Notes under the pieces: generated by a model
The model's input: only the letters and a program-made list of their open reading frames with translations
Told to the model about the DNA's origin: nothing
The model's database searches: none
Shown here: positions 53,741 through 61,873 of the stretch, one piece after another
Numbering within the stretch: position 1 is the first letter of the stretch
How the letters are laid out: each line of letters starts with the position of its first letter
From: an uncultured Coriobacteriales bacterium
GTDB taxonomy: Bacteria; Actinomycetota; Coriobacteriia; Coriobacteriales; UMGS124
DNA length: 64,000 nt
Assembly (NCBI GenBank): GCA_934636245.1
Contig: CAKUAI010000014.1
Span: forward strand, 1-64,000
Direction of reading: 5' to 3'
Position numbers and translations under genes: made by a program

Positions 53741-54037
53741 ACGCGTTCCCTTTCGGTCGTTCTGCTTCTCACGAAAACGCCCCGGGTACGCACGCAACGC
53801 ACCCGGGGCGCAGACGTTTCTCGGCCATACGGCGGCCATTATGCGGAAGTATTCCCCGCCCGCATGCCAGCAAATCAACGTTCACGAGGTGACCATGACC
53901 TCATGGAACACACTTCTCCGACGGCCGCATAAAAGCAATCCCTAAGACATGGGGCCGAAACTGTTCATATTAGTATCCCAGTGTCAGAGGCGACCCGTCC
54001 TTTCAAAGGACGGCGACACCACACAAGCCCAACTGGC
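53741..54037. other. Region between the flavoprotein operon and nhaA
   Basis: These 297 bases hold a perfect palindromic hairpin (53995-54013, CCGTCCTTT / AAAGGACGG) just after the flavoprotein stop and the terminator at 53774-53810. The nhaA promoter must lie here, but I see no clear hexamers. No known sodium or lithium riboswitch was recognised. Confidence 0.55.
53774..53810 (-). terminator. Terminator-like hairpin 34 bases upstream of nhaA
   Basis: A perfect 10-bp stem CGCCCCGGGT / ACCCGGGGCG is followed on the minus strand by TTTTCGTG. It either ends the flavoprotein-cytochrome operon or acts as an attenuator in the nhaA leader. Its closeness to nhaA leaves both options open. Confidence 0.65.
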
Positions 54038-55594
54038 TTACGCCTCAAGCGACGGAATCAGCTCGCCAGCAGCGTGCTCCGCAGCCCAGTAGCCGCTGAC
54101 TCGACCCCAAAGCTGCGTGGAGCCAGGTGCGATTGACACGTCGTAATACGGGCCGAAAAGTCCGCCAGCATCAGAACCACCAGCATATAGGCCTACAATC
54201 GGCTTATAGTCGGAACCGATAACGCGAGCGAATTCATCTACGCGAAGACCGCCAACATTGTTATAGAACGCAAGCTGTGAACGGAAGAGGTAGAACGGCG
54301 GGGTCTGAATCTTGCGCAGATACTGGGGGTCCTTCATGAAGTCTGCGTCAAAACCAGCGTCCACGTAGCCGTTGAACTTCTCAATTTCCGCGATAGTCGT
54401 CTCCACGTCAATATCAACGTTGGCACAGAGTTCCTCGATCGTGTCAGCCTTATACACGCGAGGATTCTCACGAACAAGCGCGGCATCAATCTCGTCCTGG
54501 AACTGAGGAACCGGCTCGCCAACCTCAAAATAGTTATGGCGCTTGGTGACGACGCCTTCATCCATGATTTTCTGAACAAAATCCTGGTCAACAATCATAT
54601 AGATATGATGCTGTTGGGAGCAGATATTACCAGAGGTCGTCCAGTCGGAAATAACCTCCTCATCGCAGAAACGACGACCAGACTCGTTGAAGAAGCATGT
54701 GTCAGCCTGGTTGACGCCACAAATGGTAAGCGCGCCCTTGTTGTAATGACCAGGAAGAATGGGACTGCAGTAGTTGATAGCCTCAGGATGGAAAAGCAGG
54801 GCACCAAGTTCCTCGCCCATCGTGATACCGTCGCCCATCTGAGTACCCATGCCGCCGCGATTGATGACGCGATCGTAGGAAACGTTGGTAAAGCGCTCGA
54901 ACATCTCCTTGTTGCAACCGTAACCACCCGTGCACAAATCAACAGCCTTGGCATTGACCTGAATGACCTCACCAACGCGGTTGCGGCACTTTACGCCCGT
55001 TACGCGCCCCTCGTCATTAACAAGCACCTTGTAAGCGCGCTCGTCAAAGAGGAACTGCACGCCCAGCTCCAAGGCATAGTTGTACATAGTGTAGATAGCC
55101 GTCTTGCCGCCATTGGTGCCGTTTCCGTCTTCCTCATACTTAAGGCGACCCTCTTTAAAAACAACGCCTTGGTTGTCGCGCGTCCAATCGATGACCTTTT
55201 GTGCGTCATCGGCAAATCGACGCGTCACAATGGCGTTGCTTGCAAAGCGATGGTAATCGACAAGATTGCGGTACAGCTCATCAGCGCCGCCCTCAGGAAC
55301 CTCGCCGCAATTCTCGACATAACGCGAGTTGCCACCAATGCCATTCTCAGTATTGACATCAACTAGAATGGTCGACATGCCCAATTCGGCCGCGCGAATA
55401 GCAGCGCAAAGACCCGCAGTGCCGGAACCCGCGACCACAAAGTCGCACTCGTAAGTCTCAACGGGATCCACGTCGGGCGCGGCAGCATCAAGTGGCTCTT
55501 CCTTAGCGTATGCCACATGCGCAGCACCGGCAGCGACGGCGCCCAAAGCCGCCGACCCAATCAACATGTCACGACGAGAGAAATCCATACTCAT
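54038..55594 (-). CDS. Tat-exported FAD-dependent reductase paired with a cytochrome c
   Basis: The 518-residue protein starts at ATG 55594 (MSMDFSRRDM) after GAAGGGGTGG. It has a twin-arginine signal (FSRRDMLIGS) and an FAD motif (FVVAGSGTAGLCAAIRAAEL), and its C-terminus reads GLYAGGSDAGGLFGPYYDVS. The substrate loop (ALLFHPEAINYCSPILPGHY) is unlike that of fumarate reductase. The cytochrome c gene lies 45 bases upstream in the same operon and is the likely electron donor. Codon choice is noticeably AT-richer than in most neighbours. Confidence 0.88.
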   Translation of the reverse strand: MSMDFSRRDMLIGSAALGAVAAGAAHVAYAKEEPLDAAAPDVDPVETYECDFVVAGSGTAGLCAAIRAAELGMSTILVDVNTENGIGGNSRYVENCGEVPEGGADELYRNLVDYHRFASNAIVTRRFADDAQKVIDWTRDNQGVVFKEGRLKYEEDGNGTNGGKTAIYTMYNYALELGVQFLFDERAYKVLVNDEGRVTGVKCRNRVGEVIQVNAKAVDLCTGGYGCNKEMFERFTNVSYDRVINRGGMGTQMGDGITMGEELGALLFHPEAINYCSPILPGHYNKGALTICGVNQADTCFFNESGRRFCDEEVISDWTTSGNICSQQHHIYMIVDQDFVQKIMDEGVVTKRHNYFEVGEPVPQFQDEIDAALVRENPRVYKADTIEELCANVDIDVETTIAEIEKFNGYVDAGFDADFMKDPQYLRKIQTPPFYLFRSQLAFYNNVGGLRVDEFARVIGSDYKPIVGLYAGGSDAGGLFGPYYDVSIAPGSTQLWGRVSGYWAAEHAAGELIPSLEA

Positions 55595-55639
55595 ATCAGT
55601 CCACCCCTTCAATGGTTGTTCGTCATCACTCAGTGTCAA

Positions 55640-56140
55640 TTAGTAAAAGCCCGTCCAACCAGCGGGAAGCTCCAGGTAGTGACAGCCAACGCAACTCAGA
55701 GTGGACGTCGTGCCATCGATCGAGTGACAGTCAGAGCAGTTCACGAGACCATTGTGATTATCGTGCACGTTATACAAACCCTGCTTGTTGTACACAGTCA
55801 CATCGCCAGGAAGCATCGTGGAATCAACGATGGAGTCCCAGTCATGACAACCCAGGCAAAATTCGCGGGTTCCAAGCGTAGCAGCCGACTTCTCAACCGG
55901 CGCCGCGTCCTGTGCCAGAGCGGCCTGGGCATCAGCGGCAACCTTCTCCAAATCAAGACCGAGCCCCTGATGAAGCGCCAGAACGTTCTCCGTACCAGCC
56001 TTCTTCGGATCACCGTCAGAGACGTCTGCCATCGCAAACGCCGCAAATCCGAGCGCTCCAACGAGCGCGGCCGCAGCCAGGGCACTTATAACCTGAGGCA
56101 TCTTTCGCCCGGAAGTCATGCGGTCTCTGTTCTTCCTCAT
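55640..56140 (-). CDS. Exported tri-haem cytochrome c, donor to the flavoprotein
   Basis: The 166-residue protein has an N-terminal signal or anchor (residues 15-38) and three haem c motifs: CLGCH at 95-99, CSDCH at 135-139 and CVGCH at 150-154. His126 and His129 are possible distal ligands. The layout recalls small NapB/cytochrome c3-like carriers that feed flavocytochrome c reductases. The start is ATG 56140 with AAGGAGGAG upstream. It is the only cytochrome gene in the window. Confidence 0.88.
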   Translation of the reverse strand: MRKNRDRMTSGRKMPQVISALAAAALVGALGFAAFAMADVSDGDPKKAGTENVLALHQGLGLDLEKVAADAQAALAQDAAPVEKSAATLGTREFCLGCHDWDSIVDSTMLPGDVTVYNKQGLYNVHDNHNGLVNCSDCHSIDGTTSTLSCVGCHYLELPAGWTGFY

Positions 56141-56430
56141 AGTCTCTCCTCCTTGGTTTGCCATTACGGTAAGACGCCGACGTTTGTCCGCGCCTGTTGG
56201 CAACTATGGTCTTTGCCGGATGGCCATGCGAGCCATAAACCATGGCGTTTCGACTCGGCCCTTCCCTCATAAAGCATGGGGGTTGACTCTATTTATGCAG
56301 GCAAACGGTCAAATATTAAAATTCGAATCCGCAGGAATATCCTATCCCGTCGCCCGTTTGGTATGGGATTCGTGCGATAATCATTGCGGTAAATAGGAGA
56401 GACCATGGCGTTCAGTCAAATGGGGCGAGA
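56141..56430. promoter_or_regulatory. Divergent promoter region of the cytochrome-flavoprotein operon and its LuxR
   Basis: This AT-rich stretch contains GGGGGTTGACT near 56278 and GTTTGGTATGGG near 56357. These loosely resemble the two motifs found upstream of the molybdoenzyme-cassette LuxR genes, but in the opposite order. No confident -10/-35 pair is assigned. Confidence 0.35.
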
Positions 56431-57939
56431 TTGACAATTCAAGCGGCTCAAGAACATTCAACCAGTACGTATAAAGCAAGCCCTACCGGCTCATTCGTTG
56501 CATTGGTATTAGGGCTGACTTTTTGGTGGCCGTTTTTCCGCAAGTACGAGTACTCTGCCCTCTTTGCTTTTTATCAACAACCAGTTGAAACAATGTGGTC
56601 CGCCTATACACCCACAATGATTGGGCTGGGCATCGCCTTGCTTGTCGGTGCTATTGCTCACAAACATCTTGAACGTTTCATCGAGAAACGCCGTCTCATT
56701 GCAGGTCTCGTCTGCATAACGGGAAGTCTCGGATGGACCCTGACGCTCGTAGCGCCATTTTTCGACATCTTCACCCAGCCTATTCTCGCTCTAGGCTGCC
56801 TTCTGAGCTCGTTCGGTTATGCCTGGTTAACACTGTGCTGGGGATTCAGAATCTGCTCTCTGTCCTTATCGCACTCCGCCTTGGCACTCCTCCTTGCCTT
56901 TGCGGCAAGCTCCGTATTACAGCTCACAGCCTTCCTTCCCCTCCCCGTCGTGGTTACGGTTGCTGTCATTGCACCTATTTTGTCTGGAATCGCCTGGCTT
57001 TGTTGCGATTCACTGACACGAGACCGTAACACCCATGAGCTTCACAACGTCTCTCGTTCCATGCCTCTCGGCGTCATCGGAATACTTGGTTTCTTCCTTA
57101 TTGCAGGCCGACTTGCCGTGGGATTGCTGGCGTACGTGACCGAGGCCGTGCCAGACAATGACAGACTTCTTACCATTGTTTGCTCATTGGTAATGTCGGC
57201 TCTTGTTCTTGTCGCATCCCGGCACATACAGGACAAGGGAAGATTGCTTCAGATCACCTGGAGCGGGCTTGTCGTGATTTTCATGGCAGGAATGTTCTCC
57301 CTACTTGTCGGCAACGCAATGATGGGGCATGTCGCCACCGCATCACTCTCCGCCGTACTAGGGTGCTTTGAAGTCGAGCTATTTGCCATTGTTGCAATGT
57401 CAGCAAAAAGCTGTGGCGTTTCAGGAGCATCAGCGTTCGGGGCTACCGTGCTTTTATTCCGCGTGCTACCAAACTTCTTGGGTAAAAACCTCACGCCGAT
57501 TCTTATCGGGACGGACCCTGCATGGGCTCAACAGGTGACAGCTTTTGTCGTCCCATGTATGACGTTTCTAGCCGTGGTGGCGACCATAGTCTTTATGAAC
57601 GCACGCACGATAGGAAAGATTTCTTGGTTCGGCGACATAAATCCGGTTGACGCTGCACTTGACGACATCGAAGACGCTCTTTGCCCGGATACGCAAGCAA
57701 TACAGGCCCACAACCAGGCATCCCCCGCCGCAACCTGTAAGATGCTTGCATCCCAATTCGGCCTTACAGCCAGAGAAACCGATGTGCTGCTTCTCGTGAG
57801 CGAGGGGCGAAGCTACCAAAAGATTGCCGACTCACTCGGGATTTCCCTCGGCACCGTACAGGGGCACGTCAAATGCCTTTATCGCAAGCTTGGGGTCCAC
57901 ACCAAGCAAGAGGTCATCGAGCTGGTTAGAAACTCATAG
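56431..57939 (+). CDS. Membrane-embedded LuxR regulator of the cytochrome-flavoprotein cassette
   Basis: The 502-residue protein has about 12 hydrophobic segments and a C-terminal helix-turn-helix, FGLTARETDVLLLVSEGRSY with LGISLGTVQGHVKCLYRKLG. The start appears to be TTG 56431, preceded by GGGGCGAGA; the ATGs at 56405 and 56420 are in another frame. The gene is clearly AT-richer than the window average, like its divergent cassette, which hints that the cassette was acquired as a unit. Confidence 0.85.
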   Translation: MTIQAAQEHSTSTYKASPTGSFVALVLGLTFWWPFFRKYEYSALFAFYQQPVETMWSAYTPTMIGLGIALLVGAIAHKHLERFIEKRRLIAGLVCITGSLGWTLTLVAPFFDIFTQPILALGCLLSSFGYAWLTLCWGFRICSLSLSHSALALLLAFAASSVLQLTAFLPLPVVVTVAVIAPILSGIAWLCCDSLTRDRNTHELHNVSRSMPLGVIGILGFFLIAGRLAVGLLAYVTEAVPDNDRLLTIVCSLVMSALVLVASRHIQDKGRLLQITWSGLVVIFMAGMFSLLVGNAMMGHVATASLSAVLGCFEVELFAIVAMSAKSCGVSGASAFGATVLLFRVLPNFLGKNLTPILIGTDPAWAQQVTAFVVPCMTFLAVVATIVFMNARTIGKISWFGDINPVDAALDDIEDALCPDTQAIQAHNQASPAATCKMLASQFGLTARETDVLLLVSEGRSYQKIADSLGISLGTVQGHVKCLYRKLGVHTKQEVIELVRNS

Positions 57940-57997
57940 CTCAATGGCCCTTCGCCCAAACCCCTTCAAGGATAGGGCGCGGTCAACTTATCGCTGT

Positions 57998-58046
57998 ACA
58001 AAAAAACGCAAAGGGCCGCCTGGGCATTTCAATCCCAGGCGGCCCC
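57998..58046 (-). terminator. Terminator of the lipase-like gene
   Basis: A perfect 12-bp stem GGGCCGCCTGGG / CCCAGGCGGCCC runs on the minus strand into TTTGCGTTTTTTT. It also separates the convergent LuxR gene. Confidence 0.88.
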
Positions 58047-58074
58047 ACGCTCTTTAATCGTTCGGCACAGATGC

Positions 58075-59076
58075 TTACTCCGCCGTCAGGCAGCCTTCGA
58101 GCCAGCAGAGAACATCGGAGAAGACTTCGTCACGGTTCGTCTCGTTGAGGAGCTCATGGCGGGCGTCGGGGTAAATCTTCTCTTGCACGTCACGCACACC
58201 GCAGGCACGCATGAGATGAGCAACCTTGGGGATGGCCTCGCCGTTGTTGCCAACAGGATCCTGCGAGCCGGCGATGAGCAGCACCGGAACCTCGGGGCGC
58301 ATGTATGCCACACGGCTGCGCTTCTGGCTGCTTCCCACGAGAGAAAACAACTCGTGATAGGCGGCCACGGAGAACGTAAATCCGCAGGCAGGGTCCTTGT
58401 CAAACAGTTCGCGCTGCTCAGGGTCGCGCGTAAGCCAACCGAGCTTGCCGCCTTCCTCGGGACCGAAGGCACGGGCGTACGCACCGTCGGCCAGGAAATT
58501 GACGAATTTCGAGCGATGGTCCCAGCCGCGCACGCCGCCCACGATGTCGCATACAAGCTTGCCAAAGGCGAGCGCGACAGGCGGCTGCCAGCCGGTGGCG
58601 CACACGACGGCGCCACTCAGACCCTTGCCGTACGCGCACAGGTAGTTGCGTACAACAAACGACCCCATCGAGTGGCCAAAAACGAAGTACGGAATGTACG
58701 CGTTGCGCACCTGCACGTAATTGCGCACGCGGTGCACGTCTCCCACCAGGTGGTCGGCACCCGTCTTGGCCTTCATGACACCCCAGCTTGAAGGGTCGGG
58801 GACGCTCTCACCATGCCCGATGTGATCGTGACCCACCACGAGGAAGCCGTACGTGGCCAGATAGCGGGCAAACGGCTCATAGCGCAAGATATGCTCTGCC
58901 ATGCCGTGGACAAGCTGGACGATGGCGCGCGGTTTGCCTTGGCCCGGGGCCTGCCACATATAACCGACCAGCGCAGATGTTCCATCGCTGGAGGAAAGAG
59001 AGATTTCTCGCCTTTCCACGTCGCCCGGTTCGCAGACGTAGTTGTCTGCCTGGATAGAGGCAAAATCGCACGCCAT
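58075..59076 (-). CDS. Alpha/beta hydrolase, lysophospholipase/monoglyceride-lipase type
   Basis: The 333-residue protein shows the serine-hydrolase triad: nucleophile in FGHSMGSFVV, Asp in AGSQDPVG and His in DARHELLNE. The oxyanion region is LVHGMAEHILRYEPFA, characteristic of the monoglyceride-lipase/lysophospholipase group, which acts on short esters or lysolipids. There is no signal peptide. It is monocistronic. Confidence 0.9.
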   Translation of the reverse strand: MACDFASIQADNYVCEPGDVERREISLSSSDGTSALVGYMWQAPGQGKPRAIVQLVHGMAEHILRYEPFARYLATYGFLVVGHDHIGHGESVPDPSSWGVMKAKTGADHLVGDVHRVRNYVQVRNAYIPYFVFGHSMGSFVVRNYLCAYGKGLSGAVVCATGWQPPVALAFGKLVCDIVGGVRGWDHRSKFVNFLADGAYARAFGPEEGGKLGWLTRDPEQRELFDKDPACGFTFSVAAYHELFSLVGSSQKRSRVAYMRPEVPVLLIAGSQDPVGNNGEAIPKVAHLMRACGVRDVQEKIYPDARHELLNETNRDEVFSDVLCWLEGCLTAE

Positions 59077-59392
59077 GTCGGTCCCCCTGTCTCATTGCCA
59101 TGTCCAGCCGCACAAAAGCGGTCGCGCCAGAGTCTCGGATGCAGCATACCCACTGCGGGCACAACCGCTTCGTAAAATTCGGGTATCGGCATGAAGCACG
59201 ACGGCACATGAAACAGCGGGTGGAAATCAATGCCCAAAACGAGCGGTGCCCCCATGTCAAAAGTCCCACCAAACAACAAACCCCCGTCTCTCGAAGCATG
59301 AGCGCATGCAACTCGAGAGACGGGGGCAACCAAGCGAGTAAATCTATGTAACAAGCAAACTACCAGGCAAAAGACTATAAGTTGCCAGGCTT
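59077..59392. other. Region between the lipase gene and the FMN-containing flavoprotein
   Basis: These 316 bases contain the flavoprotein terminator (59270-59326) and the upstream region of the lipase gene, with a GGGGGACC before its ATG. No gene or clear promoter hexamers are seen. Confidence 0.6.
59270..59326 (-). terminator. Terminator of the FMN-containing flavoprotein gene
   Basis: A perfect 14-bp stem CCCCCGTCTCTCGA / TCGAGAGACGGGGG is followed on the minus strand by TTTGTTGTTT. Confidence 0.88.
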
Positions 59393-61450
59393 TTACGCAG
59401 TGGCGAGAGCGATGTTCACGGCGTCGAAGATGGCCTTGGAGGTGACAGTGGCGCCGGAGACGCCGTCGACACCCTCGGTACCGTTGGCGGCCACGATGGC
59501 GGCAGGCAGCTGCTCGATGGCCTTGGAGCCGATGCCCTGAGTCTCGGAGTTCTCGCCGACCTCGACGGCAGTAATCTTGCCGCCTTCAACGGTCACCGTG
59601 ACGGGCACGTTGCCGCCAATGCCCTTGCCAGCGCCCTCGTAGGTGCCGTCGGCAACGGTCGAGACATCGGTCTTAGTCGCAGCGGCCTCAGCCTGAGCGG
59701 CGGCCTCGGGGTCGACGTAGTTCACATCGCCCTTGGTGACGTTGGACAGGTCGTAGCCGGCGAGCTCGGCAACGTGACGGGCAACGTGGCGACCAAACGT
59801 CACAGTGCGGCCGCAGGCGCAGGCCACGATGTACTCGGGATAGTTGTTGGCAAAGAGGCTGCCCGAGCAGTCGCCAGCGGCGTACAGACCGTCGATGACC
59901 TGGTCGTTCACGTCGAGGACCTGCATCTCCTCGTTGATGCGCAGGCCGTCGGTCGTCGTCAGGAAGCTGCCACCATACCAAGCACCGAAGAACGGCGGGG
60001 TGCGCAGCTCGGAGAGACGGTAGGCCTCCTTGCCGAACTCGTCATCTTCCTGGGCGTCGAACATCTCGTTGTAGTGGTCGCACGTGGCCAGGAAGGTCTC
60101 CTTGACCTCGCCTTCAAAGCCTAGTTTGTCGGCAAGCTCGTCGAGGGTATCGGCCATGAAGATGGTGCCCTCCTCGATCTTGTCGGCGAAGAACTCCTCG
60201 AGCGTGATGTCGGGCTTGGCGGCCAGCTGCTGCTGAATCTGACGCGAGCAGCCGATGGTGTTGAAGCGCTTGATGTCCTCGCGGGCGTTGTTGTCGAACA
60301 CCTGGCAGAAGACACCGCCCGGCTTCTCGGCAACGGTGTTGAGGTCGAAGTCGTACGGCGTGGACTCGTTGCCGTAGCGGCGGCCGTCGCGGGCAACCTT
60401 GAGGAAGGGCTGGGAACCGATGTTGTACTGCTTGCCCTGGCCAGCAAATGCACCCGTGCCATCGGTGGACACGTAACCGGCATCCTCGCCAGGCTTCACG
60501 AGGCCGCGGTTGAAGAGCATGGGCGCGGGGTCCTCGTCTTTCTGGGCACCGAGCCACATAGCAGCCTTGATGCCGTCACCCGTGTCGTTGGTGTTGTAGT
60601 ACACAAGCGTGACGACGCGGTCGATGATAGGAGCAAGAGACTTGCACATGGCGGGGTTGGCGGGATAGCCGCCCGTAGCCAGAAGCACGCCAGCGCTGGC
60701 GTTGATGCGCACGTAGCCGTCGGCAGTCTGGAAGATACCGCCCGTCACGCGGCCAGCCTCGTCCTGCTCGAGCTTGACGAGGGACGTCTCGTAGCTCACG
60801 TTGTAACCGAGCGAGTTGATGTAGCGCTCGAAAATCTCGTTACGAACGAGACGGTTGCCCTCGGCGTCCTTGCCGGAATAGTAGTGCTCGGTGTAGGGGA
60901 TGTAGTAGCAGGTGCCGCCCGTGGGGTCCTGGTTGTCGGCATCGAGGGCACAAGTCATACCGGCCTCGACCAGCAGCTCGTCGAGCCAGTCGATCATGCT
61001 GGCACTCTCGTCAATCCAGACCTTCCAAACGCGGGGGTCGCACTTGCCGGAAGCATAGCGAACGAGCTCGTTGAGAAGCTTGCCCTTGTCGTCGGAAACG
61101 CCGGCGGCCTCGCAGTACTTGGAGTTGACGGCGCCGAGCCAGTGACGCGTGTCGCCCACAATGGAGCCCTTCTCGGCAACGATGAAGTCCATGCCGAGCT
61201 CGGCAGCAGAAGCAGCGGCGGCCATACCGGCGTTGCCGGCACCTACGATGAGCAGTTCGCACTCGCGGGTCTCGACAATATCGGACTCAGCGATCTCGGG
61301 AGCGGTGCCGAGCCAGTCCTCGGAGCTGCGCTCGGGAGCCTTTGCCTGGGCCTGCTGGGGAGCAGCGGCAAGAGTAAGGCTGTTTGCGGCGGCAACGGCT
61401 GCAGATGCGGCGGCACCAGCGGTGAGAAGCGAACGGCGGGTCATTTCCAT
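59393..61450 (-). CDS. Tat-exported flavoprotein reductase with C-terminal covalent-FMN domain
   Basis: The 685-residue protein has a Tat signal (MTRRSLLTAG, Ala-rich core to about residue 37) and an FAD motif (LLIVGAGNAGMAAAASAAEL). The FAD domain ends near GLYAAGDCSGSLFANNYPEY. A C-terminal FMN_bind domain of about 90 residues has the flavinylation motif DGVSGATVTS, where Thr668 would carry FMN attached by ApbE. The FMN probably relays electrons to FAD without a haem. In urocanate reductase the FMN domain is N-terminal, so the order is reversed here. The divergent LuxR at 61874 is its likely regulator. Confidence 0.9.
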   Translation of the reverse strand: MEMTRRSLLTAGAAASAAVAAANSLTLAAAPQQAQAKAPERSSEDWLGTAPEIAESDIVETRECELLIVGAGNAGMAAAASAAELGMDFIVAEKGSIVGDTRHWLGAVNSKYCEAAGVSDDKGKLLNELVRYASGKCDPRVWKVWIDESASMIDWLDELLVEAGMTCALDADNQDPTGGTCYYIPYTEHYYSGKDAEGNRLVRNEIFERYINSLGYNVSYETSLVKLEQDEAGRVTGGIFQTADGYVRINASAGVLLATGGYPANPAMCKSLAPIIDRVVTLVYYNTNDTGDGIKAAMWLGAQKDEDPAPMLFNRGLVKPGEDAGYVSTDGTGAFAGQGKQYNIGSQPFLKVARDGRRYGNESTPYDFDLNTVAEKPGGVFCQVFDNNAREDIKRFNTIGCSRQIQQQLAAKPDITLEEFFADKIEEGTIFMADTLDELADKLGFEGEVKETFLATCDHYNEMFDAQEDDEFGKEAYRLSELRTPPFFGAWYGGSFLTTTDGLRINEEMQVLDVNDQVIDGLYAAGDCSGSLFANNYPEYIVACACGRTVTFGRHVARHVAELAGYDLSNVTKGDVNYVDPEAAAQAEAAATKTDVSTVADGTYEGAGKGIGGNVPVTVTVEGGKITAVEVGENSETQGIGSKAIEQLPAAIVAANGTEGVDGVSGATVTSKAIFDAVNIALATA

Positions 61451-61716
61451 GGGTAGTACTCCTTTGCTCGATACGTGCCTGGGTTACGTGACAGTACTTG
61501 CAACGCTTGGACGACGAACTCTGTCAATGGGTGTGGGGCGTAACGCCCCGCGTGCCCCTTGGACAACGCACACTTTGCTCCAGAATCGCCTAAAGCACCT
61601 CGCACCAGCAGGTCGAACTTATCTACCAGGTCTTTTGTTGTTTCTCAGCCTCGATTTTTCACGCCTCATACCGTCCTCACCCTCGTGGGTCGATTTTGCG
61701 CGACCTGGCATTTTGT

Positions 61717-61746
61717 TGATTCAGGCTGTCAAGCGCTGATACACTG
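61717..61746 (+). promoter_or_regulatory. Candidate promoter of the 61874 LuxR gene, with a structured leader
   Basis: TTGATT at 61717-61722 and TACACT at 61741-61746 are 18 bases apart. Transcription from here would give a leader of about 120 bases with two hairpins: CAGGC / GCCTG near 61768-61783 and ACTTCCG / CGGAAGT at 61790-61813. The rest of the 61451-61873 gap holds the flavoprotein promoter side and no gene. Confidence 0.45.
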
Positions 61747-61873
61747 ACTGGTGCGCATCAAAGAAAGGCAGGCATTCGGGCCTGGGGCAACTTCCGACGT
61801 CAAGGCCGGAAGTAGTTCGCGACCAGCTTGAGTGGCGCGCATTCAAGCATGGGGGAACCAAGGAAGGCACGCA

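Noticed and set aside
53741..53878. Upstream in-frame ATGs as start of nhaA
   Set aside because: They lie beyond a terminator-like hairpin and have no ribosome binding site. ATG 53740 has one and gives the normal NhaA N-terminus.
61747..61873. SRP RNA or c-di-GMP riboswitch in the leader
   Set aside because: Some short stretches look similar (GCCGGAAG), but the defining SRP and GEMM sequence blocks are absent.
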